Source: DASVWZ01 sp036392935 (GTDB taxonomy: Bacteria; Acidobacteriota; Terriglobia; Terriglobales; Acidobacteriaceae). From it: a stretch of 64,000 nucleotides of DNA. The notes beneath the pieces were generated by a model. That model had not been told where the DNA came from and ran no database searches. It saw nothing but the letters and a program-made list of their open reading frames with translations. The stretch is from positions 10,928 through 74,927 of the forward strand of contig DASVWZ010000297.1 in the NCBI GenBank assembly GCA_036392935.1, in the 5' to 3' direction. The translations under genes and the position numbers were made by a program. Of the stretch, positions 1 through 9,124 are shown one piece after another; the first letter of the stretch is position 1, and each line of letters starts with the position of its first letter.

Positions 1-50
1 GCGCAAAGATGGCGCAAAGTACGCAGAGAAGGATGCTCTTCTATTCTTTT

Positions 51-1442
51 CTATTCGACGGCGGTGACCATATATTGCTCCAGCTTCCCGTCGGGCATTT
101 CGTAGGTCCAGACACTCAACGTTTTCTGCGGAAATTTAGCTCGATAAACGCGAAACATCATGCCGCCGCGGAGTGACTGGCGAGTCTGAACAAATTCCAT
201 TGGCGTTCCCAGCGGGCCGAGGCTTGAGGCAAAATCCTGCAACGCCTGATCGTTGAAGTAGAAGTTGGCGTTATCGGTAAAGAGAGACCGGTCGATCTTG
301 CCCTGTTGCAGGCCGGCAAAAATCTCGCGTGCCTGTTCGAGCTTCTGCGGAGTGGCCGGGTCGAGGCTATTACGTACAAGCGGAGCGATCGCCCGGGTGA
401 TCTGACTAGACGCAAGCGCCGCGTCCTGGTTCGTAAGGACCACGATGGCGATTTTGTCGTCGGGATAGACGATGTTGTCAGCAGTAAATCCAGAGACCTC
501 TCCGTTGTGTTCAAGCCGGCGACGGCCGTTTTCAAGGCCCACTTCCACGCCCAGTCCGTATTCAGTGCCTGCGCCGTTATTGAGCAATACTTCGCGGGAA
601 AACTCGGCGTACGATGCCGGACGCATGAGCTTCTGATCGATGATCGAGACATCCCACTTCGCCAGGTCTTCCGCCGTCATGGCAAGTTCACCGGCGGCGA
701 ACATCCAACCAAAACCTTCTTTGGGCGCGGGGCGCAGCGGGCCGAGAGCCAGGCGAATGTAGGCGCCGGGATCGGACGGGCCCAGACTCTGACTATCGGT
801 GTCGGTGACCGTCTTCATGCCGAGCGGGTCGAAAATTCGCTGGTGGAGAAACTCAAACAGCGGCATGCCAGAGACTTTTTCGGCAATGACGCCGGCGATT
901 ACGAAGTTGGTGTTGCTGTACTGCCAGTGATCGCCGGGGTTGAAGTCGAGCGGCTTTTTGGCCCACACATCCATGATGTGTTGCGCAGTGATGGGCTGCA
1001 GAATGATCGGCATGGCGTAGTCTTGCGGCCAGTAATCCTGATAACCGGAGGTGTGCGAAAGCAATTGGCGGAGGGTGACTTCATTGGCGCGAGTGAGGTC
1101 GGGCAGATACTTGCCGACTTTATCGTTCAGCGAAAGCTTGCCTTGCTCCTGCAAGATGAGCAGTGCGGCGGCGGTGAATTGCTTGCTGATCGATCCGATG
1201 CAATAGCGCATTTCCGGCTTTGCCGGAACTGCAGGATCGATGCGAGCCGAACCATAGGCTTGCAGGTAGGCGATCTTGCCGTCTTTAACAACGGCCACTG
1301 ATGCGCTGGGGACGCCGGTTTTGGCCAGGCCGGCGTTGGCCACACGATCGATTTGTGCCTGCAGATCGGCGGGGAGCTGTTGTGACATCGCAAGTGGAAG
1401 CAGAATCAGAAGGCAGGGCAATAAAACGCATAATTTCTTCAC
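51..1442 (-). CDS. Serine hydrolase, beta-lactamase/class C (DD-peptidase-like) family, exported
   Basis: A 463-residue exported serine hydrolase of the class C beta-lactamase/esterase fold. The SxxK motif is S84-I-S-K87, giving the nucleophile and its lysine, and the second motif is Y175-S-N177. Hydrophobic residues 5-19 form a signal peptide. I chose the GTG at 1442 because GAGGAG lies a few bases upstream and the signal peptide begins there; an in-frame ATG at 1565 would add 41 residues with no signal character. A roughly 100-residue tail after the catalytic domain resembles the small accessory domain seen in many of these enzymes. The substrate (beta-lactam, D-Ala peptide or ester) cannot be told from sequence. 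It is transcribed away from the DUF4097 gene. Confidence 0.87.
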   Translation of the reverse strand: MKKLCVLLPCLLILLPLAMSQQLPADLQAQIDRVANAGLAKTGVPSASVAVVKDGKIAYLQAYGSARIDPAVPAKPEMRYCIGSISKQFTAAALLILQEQGKLSLNDKVGKYLPDLTRANEVTLRQLLSHTSGYQDYWPQDYAMPIILQPITAQHIMDVWAKKPLDFNPGDHWQYSNTNFVIAGVIAEKVSGMPLFEFLHQRIFDPLGMKTVTDTDSQSLGPSDPGAYIRLALGPLRPAPKEGFGWMFAAGELAMTAEDLAKWDVSIIDQKLMRPASYAEFSREVLLNNGAGTEYGLGVEVGLENGRRRLEHNGEVSGFTADNIVYPDDKIAIVVLTNQDAALASSQITRAIAPLVRNSLDPATPQKLEQAREIFAGLQQGKIDRSLFTDNANFYFNDQALQDFASSLGPLGTPMEFVQTRQSLRGGMMFRVYRAKFPQKTLSVWTYEMPDGKLEQYMVTAVE

Positions 1443-1643
1443 GAACCACTCCTCAATGAGTTTCGCAGGCTGACCGGCTGCAACCCAAGGTTGCATTATA
1501 GAGTCCATAAACTGCTTCCCGCGAGCCTGCGCAAGTTGTATGCTCGCGGCGAGTGACTCACCCAATCGAGTCTGGCGCGTCTATTCCAGTGAGAAGCACG
1601 GAACAAACAACGGCTTGGCGGCGTACATATTAAAGGAGGCGAT

Positions 1644-2633
1644 ATGAATATCAGTTCGCGTTGGGGACGGTATCTGGCAGTGTCGATTTTTTCGGGGCTG
1701 ATCATCACAGCAACCGCATTGCCGGCACTTGCCTCGTCAGAAGGCTCGTTTCAGCGCACCTTGCAGGTTAGCGGACCGGTGAATCTGGATGTCCAGACCG
1801 GTTCCGGCGATATTCAAATTCACGGTGGCTCCTCCGGGCAGGTGCAGGTCAACGCGCGGATCAAGGTCAGCAATTGGTTCGGCAGCGACAACGATGAGCG
1901 AGTCCGCCGCATTGAGCAGAACCCTCCGATTCAGCAAAGCGGAAACGACATTCGCATCGGGCACATCGACGATCCCGATCTTCGCCACAATATTTCCATC
2001 AGCTACGACATCTCCGTCCCGGCGGATTCGCAGGTGCATGCTCATTCAGGCTCCGGAGAGCAGCGGATTTCCGGCGTCACCGGCGGAGTGGAAGTCGATG
2101 CCGGCTCGGGAGACCTGAAGATCGACAATGTTGGCGGACGAGTTCGCGCACACACCGGATCGGGCGCAATCACGCTCGATCATGTTCAGGGCAGCGTGCA
2201 CGCCGAGGCCGGCAGCGGCGATATTCGCGGAAACGACATTGCAGGAGGATTTGAAGCGCATACGGGCAGCGGACAGATTGAAGTCTCGCAAAGCGCGCCG
2301 GGAGCGGTGAGTGTGGAAACCGGGTCGGGCAACGTCGAGGTGCGCGGGATCCGCGGTTCGCTCGATGCGTCGACCGGAAGCGGCGACGTAAGGGTTGAAG
2401 GCGAGCCCACTGGCGGCTGGACCATTCATACCAGTTCGGGAGGAGTGCAGTTGAAAATCGGCTCGGGCACCGGCTTTGATGTGGATGCAAGAACCAGCTC
2501 AGGATCGATTTCAACCACGCAATCGGTCGCGGTGCAGGGAAGTATGGGACATAAAGAACTGCGCGGCAAGGTGAATGGTGGCGGCGTGCCGGTGACGATT
2601 AGAACCAGTTCGGGCGATATCGAAATTCAGTAG
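1644..2633 (+). CDS. DUF4097-type beta-strand repeat exported protein
   Basis: A 329-residue protein with an N-terminal signal peptide (hydrophobic 10-30, ALPALA before the cut). It is followed by many short beta-strand repeats with a recurring G-S-G-D/G-S-G-x motif every 18-20 residues, typical of the DUF4097 putative adhesin fold, a right-handed beta-helix. A strong AAAGGAGG sits 6 bases before the ATG. No catalytic motif is visible. Such proteins are probably surface or periplasmic; in some bacteria they accompany envelope-stress regulators, but no regulator is adjacent here. A hairpin follows the stop codon. Confidence 0.85.
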   Translation: MNISSRWGRYLAVSIFSGLIITATALPALASSEGSFQRTLQVSGPVNLDVQTGSGDIQIHGGSSGQVQVNARIKVSNWFGSDNDERVRRIEQNPPIQQSGNDIRIGHIDDPDLRHNISISYDISVPADSQVHAHSGSGEQRISGVTGGVEVDAGSGDLKIDNVGGRVRAHTGSGAITLDHVQGSVHAEAGSGDIRGNDIAGGFEAHTGSGQIEVSQSAPGAVSVETGSGNVEVRGIRGSLDASTGSGDVRVEGEPTGGWTIHTSSGGVQLKIGSGTGFDVDARTSSGSISTTQSVAVQGSMGHKELRGKVNGGGVPVTIRTSSGDIEIQ

Positions 2634-2652
2634 CGCATGATGTTGAACTATG

Positions 2653-2678
2653 AAGCCCTCGGCGCCGGCTGAGGGCTT
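2653..2678 (+). terminator. Probable intrinsic terminator after the DUF4097 gene
   Basis: An 8-bp perfect inverted repeat (AAGCCCTC/GAGGGCTT) with a 10-base loop lies 20 bases after the stop codon and is followed by a pyrimidine tract ending in TTTT. It lies between convergent genes, so it may also stop transcripts from mdh. Confidence 0.5.
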
Positions 2679-2687
2679 CTCTCTGTT

Positions 2688-3614
<927 letters not shown>

Positions 3615-3759
3615 AAGTCCCTCTCTTTTTTAATTGATGATGTCGTGAAAACTGGTAAAGAAATTTGCCGAGCGAGCAAGGCAGCCCGGCTTTTATCGCT
3701 TGCTTCTGTTTTCAATTCACTTCTGAAAATTCTTTAGCTGCCAACGACAACAAAGCGGC

Positions 3760-5187
3760 TCATCGAACCGCACTTAACACCGCCGCGCCCATGTTGTCGA
3801 TGATGTGCCCGGCAAATTCGCTGGTCTTGACTTTGGTCGCATCCTGCAACATGCGCTCAAAGTCATACGTGACTTTTTTCTGCTCGATAGTCGTCTCCAT
3901 GCCTTTTTCAATCAGATCGGCCGCTTCATTCCAGCCGAGGAAACGAAACATCATCACGCCGGAAAGAATCACCGACCCGGGATTGATGACGTCTTTGTCG
4001 GCGTATTTCGGCGCCGTGCCGTGGGTCGCTTCGAAGATTGCGAAGCCATCGCCAATATTCGCGCCGGGCGCAATGCCCAGCCCGCCCACCTGGGCAGCGC
4101 AGGCGTCGGAGATGTAGTCGCCATTCAGATTCGGCGTCGCCAGCACAGAGTATTCATCAGCGCGCGTGACTACCTGCTGGAAGATCGAGTCGGCGATGCG
4201 GTCGTTGATCATCAGCTTCTGCTTCCATGCGCCGCTGCCGTGGGTCTGGTAGATCGCGTCGAGCACGGCGCGCACTTCCTTGTAAACCGACTGGCGGAAG
4301 TCTTCAGTCGCGAACTCAAGACCAGGCTCGATGGCATTCGCGTTTTGCTCAACCGTCATGTTCGGGTTCTTGTCTTTGTTGTCGATGATCCAGCTTTCGC
4401 GCTCAGTGATGACCTTGTCGCGAAACTCCTGCGTTGCGAGTTCATATCCCCATTTGCGAAACGCACCCTCGGTGAACTTCTGGATGTTGCCCTTATGAAC
4501 CAGCGTCACGCTCTTGCGCCCATTTTCGAGCGCGTACTCAATCGCCATGCGCACCAGCCGCTTGGTTCCAGTGACGGAGATCGGCTTGATGCCCACGCCC
4601 GAATCGAGGCGCACCTGCTTTTTGCCGCCCTTCAGCATGTCTTTGTTCAGGAACTCGATCAGCCGTGCCGCCTCGGGCGTGCCTTCTTCCCACTCGATGC
4701 CCGCATAGACGTCTTCGGTATTTTCGCGGAAGATGACTACGTCCATGCGCTCGGGGTGCTTCACCGGCGACGGCGTGCCCTTGTAATAGCGCACCGGACG
4801 CACGCAGGCATAGAGATCGAGAATCTGGCGAAGCGCGACGTTCAGGGATCGAATTCCGCCGCCGACCGGCGTAGTCAACGGGCCTTTAATAGCCACGCGA
4901 AACTCACGCACAGCCGCGATGCTGTCTTCCGGAAGCCAGTTCTTGAACTTGGCAAACGCTTTTTCGCCGGCGAAAACCTCGTACCACACCACGCGGCGTT
5001 TCCCCTGGTAGGCCTTCTCGACAGCCGCATCGAACACACGCGCCGACGCCTTCCAGATGTCGCGCCCCGTGCCATCGCCCTCAATAAACGGGATGATCGG
5101 ATTATCGGGGACCTGGTAGTGCCCGTTCGCGTAAGTGATCCGCGCGCCGGTGCTGGGCACGGGAACGCCGTTGTAAGAAGCCGCCAT
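3760..5187 (-). CDS. icd: Isocitrate dehydrogenase, NADP-dependent
   Basis: 475 residues. It oxidises isocitrate to 2-oxoglutarate. Family signs are the N-terminal I-E-G-D-G-T-G, the substrate loop G-G-G-I-R-S-L-N-V (the serine is the one phosphorylated in E. coli), and H-G-T-A-P-K-Y near the C-terminus, whose K-Y pair marks NADP specificity. It is 50-60 residues longer than the E. coli enzyme, the extra length lying mainly in the central region. AGGAGGA lies upstream of the ATG at 5187. A 207-bp spacer separates it from the divergent exported protein. Confidence 0.95.
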   Translation of the reverse strand: MAASYNGVPVPSTGARITYANGHYQVPDNPIIPFIEGDGTGRDIWKASARVFDAAVEKAYQGKRRVVWYEVFAGEKAFAKFKNWLPEDSIAAVREFRVAIKGPLTTPVGGGIRSLNVALRQILDLYACVRPVRYYKGTPSPVKHPERMDVVIFRENTEDVYAGIEWEEGTPEAARLIEFLNKDMLKGGKKQVRLDSGVGIKPISVTGTKRLVRMAIEYALENGRKSVTLVHKGNIQKFTEGAFRKWGYELATQEFRDKVITERESWIIDNKDKNPNMTVEQNANAIEPGLEFATEDFRQSVYKEVRAVLDAIYQTHGSGAWKQKLMINDRIADSIFQQVVTRADEYSVLATPNLNGDYISDACAAQVGGLGIAPGANIGDGFAIFEATHGTAPKYADKDVINPGSVILSGVMMFRFLGWNEAADLIEKGMETTIEQKKVTYDFERMLQDATKVKTSEFAGHIIDNMGAAVLSAVR

Positions 5188-5394
5188 GAAAAGTCCTCCT
5201 CGGGACGGATACGACGCAGATATAAGGGAAAACTCTCCATTATATGGAGTTTCACCGCAATCGACAGCGAAAACAGCTGCGCCTGATGAAAATGTTTACA
5301 TTGATTCCCAACTGTGGCTGTGACGTAGAACACATCTGTTGATTCATCATGGCCGTACTCTCGCCGCGCGGCGGCGCGTTGGTAAAATATCGAC

Positions 5395-5937
5395 ATGTAT
5401 CCAGGAGGATGCAAGGGGAGGCATCTCTCCGCATGGGTGTTGGCCGGTTTGTGGCTCGCGTTGGCAGGGATGGCATGCGCGCAGGACACGCTCCCCGACT
5501 CGCCGCGTGCGGCATCTTCCCGCGTGGACCCAGACGGCGTTATCTCACCCGCGAGGCCGGACACGGGAACGGCCCTGGTCGTCGCGACTCCGCCGACCGC
5601 GCCAGCAGAGTCGACCCACGCCTTCTGGGACACCACGAACATCTTTCTTTTTTCCGGCGTCGCCGTGGTGCGGACCATGGACTACGTTTCCACTCAAAAT
5701 TTCCTTCGCCGCGGACGCCAGGAGATCCTGCTGCCGCAAGATGTGGTCGAGAACCACGCCGGTTTTGCCGCCATCGAAGCCGCGGGAACGGCTACGTCGA
5801 TTGGCATTTCCTACCTTTTTCATCGCACGCAGCATCACACCATGGAGCGCTGGGTTTCGATCGTCCACATCAGCGTGACCGGTTTTGGCGATGTGCGAAA
5901 TTACTGCTTGAAATCGAAGCATACCGAGCAGCAGTAG
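5395..5937 (+). CDS. Hypothetical exported protein
   Basis: 180 residues with a signal peptide (hydrophobic about 13-27, ending A-C-A-Q). A low-complexity Pro/Ala/Ser linker follows to about residue 70. The C-terminal part (about 75-170) has two or three moderately hydrophobic stretches, possibly membrane-associated, and several His residues near R-T-Q-H-H. The family is not recognised by name. The start is uncertain: no strong ribosome site precedes ATG 5395, and another frame with ATG 5431 is less protein-like. Confidence 0.6.
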   Translation: MYPGGCKGRHLSAWVLAGLWLALAGMACAQDTLPDSPRAASSRVDPDGVISPARPDTGTALVVATPPTAPAESTHAFWDTTNIFLFSGVAVVRTMDYVSTQNFLRRGRQEILLPQDVVENHAGFAAIEAAGTATSIGISYLFHRTQHHTMERWVSIVHISVTGFGDVRNYCLKSKHTEQQ

Positions 5938-6007
5938 CGTGCGTGTTGCGGGGCCGGGTCACGTTGCGTAAAATCTGATTAAATTAAGACCGCACCAGGA
6001 GGTCTCC

Positions 6008-6535
6008 TTGGCAAGAACGTCGGTTGCATTGGGTTTTCTGGGCCTCGCACTCGCTTTGTTGTTTCCCCTGACCGCCACTGCCCGCAGCCAGTCTTCTGAT
6101 CGGGTGCAAATTGCGCGCGATATCTACCTCGAATCCGGCGACCAGAGCGGCGATCTGGTCTGCGTTGCCTGCTCCATTCACGTTCGCGGCGGTCAGGCAT
6201 CCGGTGATGCGGTTTCCATCCTCGGCAGCATCACGGTTGAAAACGGTCAAATCGCAGGGGACGCCGTGGCCATTGCCGGCCGGTTGCGGCTGGTTGGGTC
6301 CTCGCACATCGGCGGGGATGCTACCTCGATCATCGGTGGCTTGCAGCGCGATTCCGATTCAACCATCGGCGGCGATCAGGTCTCGCTCGGCGGACCGATC
6401 TGGTTCCTGCTGATCATAGTTCTACCGTTTGCTATATTCGCCGCCTTTGTCACGCTGGTTATCTGGCTGGTCCAGCGGCTGCGCACGCCTCCACCACCGT
6501 ATCCCGGAGCGATGCCAACGCCGCCCCGGATGTAA
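6008..6535 (+). CDS. Exported polymer-forming (bactofilin-like) repeat protein with C-terminal anchor
   Basis: 175 residues. The signal peptide covers residues 1-26. A set of short repeats follows (S-G-D, A-G-D-A-V, G-G-D-A-T, G-G-D-Q-V about every 17 residues), as in small beta-helices of the bactofilin/polymer-forming type. One membrane helix lies at about 135-158, with a Pro-rich tail (P-P-P-P-Y-P). The start is TTG at 6008, chosen because AGGAGG lies 6 bases upstream and the signal peptide follows at once. The anchor and repeats suggest a surface-exposed or periplasmic scaffold; the function is unknown. Confidence 0.68.
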   Translation: MARTSVALGFLGLALALLFPLTATARSQSSDRVQIARDIYLESGDQSGDLVCVACSIHVRGGQASGDAVSILGSITVENGQIAGDAVAIAGRLRLVGSSHIGGDATSIIGGLQRDSDSTIGGDQVSLGGPIWFLLIIVLPFAIFAAFVTLVIWLVQRLRTPPPPYPGAMPTPPRM

Positions 6536-6558
6536 TCGGCGTACCGCGATGCCAACGG

Positions 6559-7131
6559 CTAGTTACCCCATCTTCTGGTGCCGAAGTATTTGCGCACGCC
6601 GATCGCGTTGTAGCGCCCCCACGGGCCGCTGGTGCCCTGATCGGCTGGTCCCAGATTTCCGCTGCGCGCGCCCAGCCGGTCAAACAGAAAGTGCTGCGTG
6701 AATCGCGCTTCAAAACCTTTGCCGATATAAATCGCCGCACCCCAGCGCTGCTCTACTCCGATGGCGTCCCACGACCAGGTGTAGAGGTTTTGGGGGACGT
6801 TCTTGCCAAACAAAAACGATGGCTCATAGAACACCATGAACCGCCGGAATTGCCCCCGCCCAAACGGGCGAACTTCGATGGTGCCAGAGAGCATATAGCG
6901 CGCGAAGAGCGAGCAGGGGGCGTTCTTGCCGCCGTAGTCGCCGGCATTCCCCGCGCATTGATTGGGATCGATCTCGTTGTGCGGCGGCGCCAGGTCGAAC
7001 TGCGCGAAACCGTAATACCAATCTTTGGGGAAAAAGGTTCGCGCGTCCGGCGGAGTCACCAGCACCGGATCTTCTGCGTAAAGCGCCGGACAGATCGATA
7101 ACAGCAGAACGAAAAATAGCAGTCGTCTCAT
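6559..7131 (-). CDS. Hypothetical exported protein, possible outer-membrane barrel
   Basis: 190 residues. The start at 7131 has GGAG 7 bases upstream and opens a clean signal peptide (M-R-R-L-L-F-F to A-L-Y-A); a longer in-frame start at 7224 would add 31 non-signal residues. The mature part is rich in Trp, Tyr and Phe in alternating pattern and ends in aromatic-containing strands, suggesting a small beta-barrel or lipocalin-like fold. There is one Cys pair in the middle (C-A-G-N..C-S-L). It converges with the gene at 6008. Confidence 0.65.
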   Translation of the reverse strand: MRRLLFFVLLLSICPALYAEDPVLVTPPDARTFFPKDWYYGFAQFDLAPPHNEIDPNQCAGNAGDYGGKNAPCSLFARYMLSGTIEVRPFGRGQFRRFMVFYEPSFLFGKNVPQNLYTWSWDAIGVEQRWGAAIYIGKGFEARFTQHFLFDRLGARSGNLGPADQGTSGPWGRYNAIGVRKYFGTRRWGN

Positions 7132-7253
7132 CGGAATCTCCAAAAAAGCTGGTGTGGTGTGAATGTGGGAGTATAAACGGTCTAGCCGGACGCGTTGAAA
7201 TGCCCGGCAAAACTTCGGCGCCACGCACGGTTGCCCCAGTACATAACATCTGT

Positions 7254-7280
7254 TAGACTAAACTAACTGGACTTAGTCTA
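7254..7280. promoter_or_regulatory. Palindromic operator at the antitoxin start
   Basis: A perfect 8-bp inverted repeat, TAGACTAA/TTAGTCTA, with an 11-base spacer. The right arm ends on the A of the antitoxin start codon. A symmetric site overlapping the start fits autorepression by the antitoxin or the toxin-antitoxin complex, as is usual for such operons. Confidence 0.55.
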
Positions 7281-7525
7281 TGAAGGTCGTTAATATCCAC
7301 CAGGCGAAGACCCAGCTTTCCCGGCTCGTCGAGGAAGCCTCCCGCGGCGAGTCGTTCGTCATCGCTAAAGCCGGCAAGCCCAAAGTGAAGGTCACAGCTC
7401 TTACTTCCCCCTCCGGTTCTCGCGTACGCCGCCTCGGTTTCATGCGCGGACAGTTTTCCGTGCCCGCCGACTTCGACCGCATGGGCGCCGCGCATATTAA
7501 GCGCCTGTTCGGTGACGGCGAATGA
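7280..7525 (+). CDS. Antitoxin, Phd/YefM family
   Basis: 81 residues. The N-terminus (V-N-I-H-Q-A-K-T-Q-L-S-R-L-V-E-E-A) and the following G-E-S-F-V-I-A-K-A-G-K-P-K-V-K are the canonical Phd/YefM DNA-binding fold. The C-terminal 30 residues, probably disordered, would wrap the toxin. The gene overlaps the PIN toxin by ATGA, which implies translational coupling. No Shine-Dalgarno sequence is visible because the operator occupies the start region. Confidence 0.88.
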   Translation: MKVVNIHQAKTQLSRLVEEASRGESFVIAKAGKPKVKVTALTSPSGSRVRRLGFMRGQFSVPADFDRMGAAHIKRLFGDGE

Positions 7526-7908
7526 AGTTGCTGCTCGACACGCATCTGCTTCTGTGGGCCGCTGGCCAGCCGGAACGGTTGCCCATGAAGGCCCGCGGGT
7601 TGCTCAACGATTCCGATAATGATCTTCTATTCAGCGTGGCCAGCTTATGGGAAGTAGCGATCAAGCACTCGTTGAAGCGCGCCGATTTTCAGCTCGATGC
7701 AAAGCTCTTGCGCCGCGGCCTGATCGATAACGGCTACATTGAGCTCCCTATCCGCAGCGGCCACGTCGTCGCCACCGAAAGTCTGCCCTCAGTGCACAAA
7801 GATCCCTTCGACCGCATCCTGGTTGCTCAGGCAACTGTCGAAGGGATTACCCTCTTGACCACCGATTCTGCGGTCGCGCAATATCCTGGGCCAATCCAGA
7901 AGCTCTAG
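7522..7908 (+). CDS. Toxin, PIN-domain ribonuclease (VapC type)
   Basis: 128 residues, full length. The acidic catalytic set of the PIN fold is present: D6 (L-L-L-D-T-H), E44 (L-W-E-V-A-I), D94/D97 (K-D-P-F-D-R) and D115 (T-T-D). It is expected to be a Mg-dependent RNase held inactive by the overlapping antitoxin. Nothing suggests inactivation. Confidence 0.9.
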   Translation: MKLLLDTHLLLWAAGQPERLPMKARGLLNDSDNDLLFSVASLWEVAIKHSLKRADFQLDAKLLRRGLIDNGYIELPIRSGHVVATESLPSVHKDPFDRILVAQATVEGITLLTTDSAVAQYPGPIQKL

Positions 7909-8018
7909 AGAAACGTCCAGCCAACCGCCGCCGAAATCGTCCAGCGATTTCATCCCCGCCCGACAATTCTCCTGGCAACTTCTGCTATCCTGCGAGCTAT
8001 CAACGGAGGATGGGTACG

Positions 8019-8576
8019 ATGTTTTTGCAGAAAATCGGCAGAGCACTTTTCTTAGGAGCGATGATTCTTATGGCAGGCACAACCTTCGCGGCGTCGAATA
8101 TTTATGACTTTACACTGCCCTCCATCGACGGCAATCCCATGCCGCTGGCCGACTTCAAAGGCAAAGTCGTTTTGCTCGTCAACGTGGCCAGCCGCTGCGG
8201 ATACACCCCGCAATACAGCGCTCTCGAGGCCATCTACGAAAAATACAAAGACAAAGGCTTCGTCATCGTCGGCTTTCCCGCCAACAATTTCGGCGCGCAG
8301 GAGCCCGGGACCAACGCCGAAATCAAAACCTTCTGCTCGCGCAAGTACAATGTCTCGTTCCCCATGTACAGCAAAGTTTCCGTCAAGGGTGACGACCAGA
8401 CGCCGCTTTATCAGTATCTGACCAAAGACACCAAGCCGCCCATCTCCGGCGACATCAAGTGGAACTTCACCAAATTTCTGGTCGACAAAAATGGCAACGT
8501 GGTCGAGCGCTTCGAACCAGATGTCACGCCCGATTCGCCGCAGGTGACCTCCGCCATTGAAAAGCTGCTGAAGTAG
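8019..8576 (+). CDS. Glutathione peroxidase family thiol peroxidase, exported
   Basis: 185 residues. The first 25 are a signal peptide (T-T-F-A-A), so the enzyme works in the periplasm or is anchored there. Active-site Cys60 is in V-A-S-R-C-G-Y-T, and the family's F-P-A-N-N-F-G-x-Q-E-P and K-W-N-F-T-K-F-L motifs are present. It carries Cys, not selenocysteine. I take ATG 8019 because GGAGGA (8005-8010) overlaps the earlier in-frame ATG at 8010. It reduces peroxides, probably with thioredoxin in organisms lacking glutathione. Confidence 0.93.
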   Translation: MFLQKIGRALFLGAMILMAGTTFAASNIYDFTLPSIDGNPMPLADFKGKVVLLVNVASRCGYTPQYSALEAIYEKYKDKGFVIVGFPANNFGAQEPGTNAEIKTFCSRKYNVSFPMYSKVSVKGDDQTPLYQYLTKDTKPPISGDIKWNFTKFLVDKNGNVVERFEPDVTPDSPQVTSAIEKLLK

Positions 8577-8597
8577 TGAGCCCGGCGGACGCTTTGT

Positions 8598-8624
8598 AGC
8601 CCGATTCGTAATCTGGATCGGGCT
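8598..8624. repeat. Intergenic hairpin (AGCCCGAT/ATCGGGCT)
   Basis: A perfect 8-bp inverted repeat with an 11-base loop, 22 bases after the peroxidase stop. There is no U-tract, so it may be an extragenic palindrome, a weak terminator or a barrier between the convergent small gene and the peroxidase. Confidence 0.4.
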
Positions 8625-8644
8625 TACGCCGACGCTGACCCATC

Positions 8645-8821
8645 TCAGTGCGGCGGATACCTCTTATCGATCGCAGCCATGATCTGCTCCGCCCATCGCA
8701 CCGCATCTTCGATCGCCATGATCGAGGCCGGCACTCGCTTCTGCCCCTCGAACTGCGCGAGCTTTCTCGCCGCGAGGATGCACGCGGCAATCAGCAGCAC
8801 TCGTTTGCGCCCTTCGTCCAT
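8645..8821 (-). CDS. Small hypothetical protein (58 aa)
   Basis: A 58-residue frame beginning M-D-E-G-R-K-R-V and ending K-R-Y-P-P-H. An Ala/Leu-rich amphipathic helix (about 9-25) is followed by a second helix with A-I-E-D-A-V-R-W-A-E-Q-I. Composition and codon use look genuine, and it fills an otherwise empty interval, but no strong ribosome site precedes the ATG. Function unknown. Confidence 0.5.
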   Translation of the reverse strand: MDEGRKRVLLIAACILAARKLAQFEGQKRVPASIMAIEDAVRWAEQIMAAIDKRYPPH

Positions 8822-9063
8822 GAAAGGAATGTTATCATATTCGCCTTTTGTTCGCTTTTTGGCTTGTCAATGAGTGTAATCGCGATGTTACGCCACTTGA
8901 CCCAGAGGCGTCGCGCAAGCCTCTCCTAAACCGATGGCTTGCCCGGTCTTCACCGCCCAAGAAAACATCCTCAGCGCAGGGTCTCTCCCAGGGCTTCATT
9001 TCACCATGAGAAACTCTGGCCGGGGGATGTCGCCTTTTGCCTGTGAATTCCGATTTCCTTTAT

Positions 9064-9110
9064 AGGAGGAAGACTGCTAATGTTGCGCAAGCCCTAAGGC
9101 TTCGTTGCAA
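9064..9110 (+). promoter_or_regulatory. Possible leader: ribosome site, five-codon frame and hairpin before the kinase
   Basis: AGGAGGA (9064-9070) stands 9 bases before an ATG at 9080 that opens M-L-R-K-P and stops at TAA 9095-9097. This is the same frame as the kinase ATG at 9125, which has no Shine-Dalgarno of its own. TTGC..AAGCC (9083-9093) can pair with GGCTT..GCAA (9098-9110) across the stop codon. This fits a translated leader that controls the kinase, or a kinase start truncated by a stop mutation. The paralogous kinase at 46116 also lacks a ribosome site. Confidence 0.35.
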
Positions 9111-9124
9111 GTCCCGCCCTCCGA

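Noticed and set aside
306..1301. 331-codon open frame opposite the serine hydrolase
   Set aside because: Shadow frame without ribosome site or domain.
3805..5286. 493-codon open frame opposite icd
   Set aside because: Shadow frame; icd is unmistakable on the other strand.
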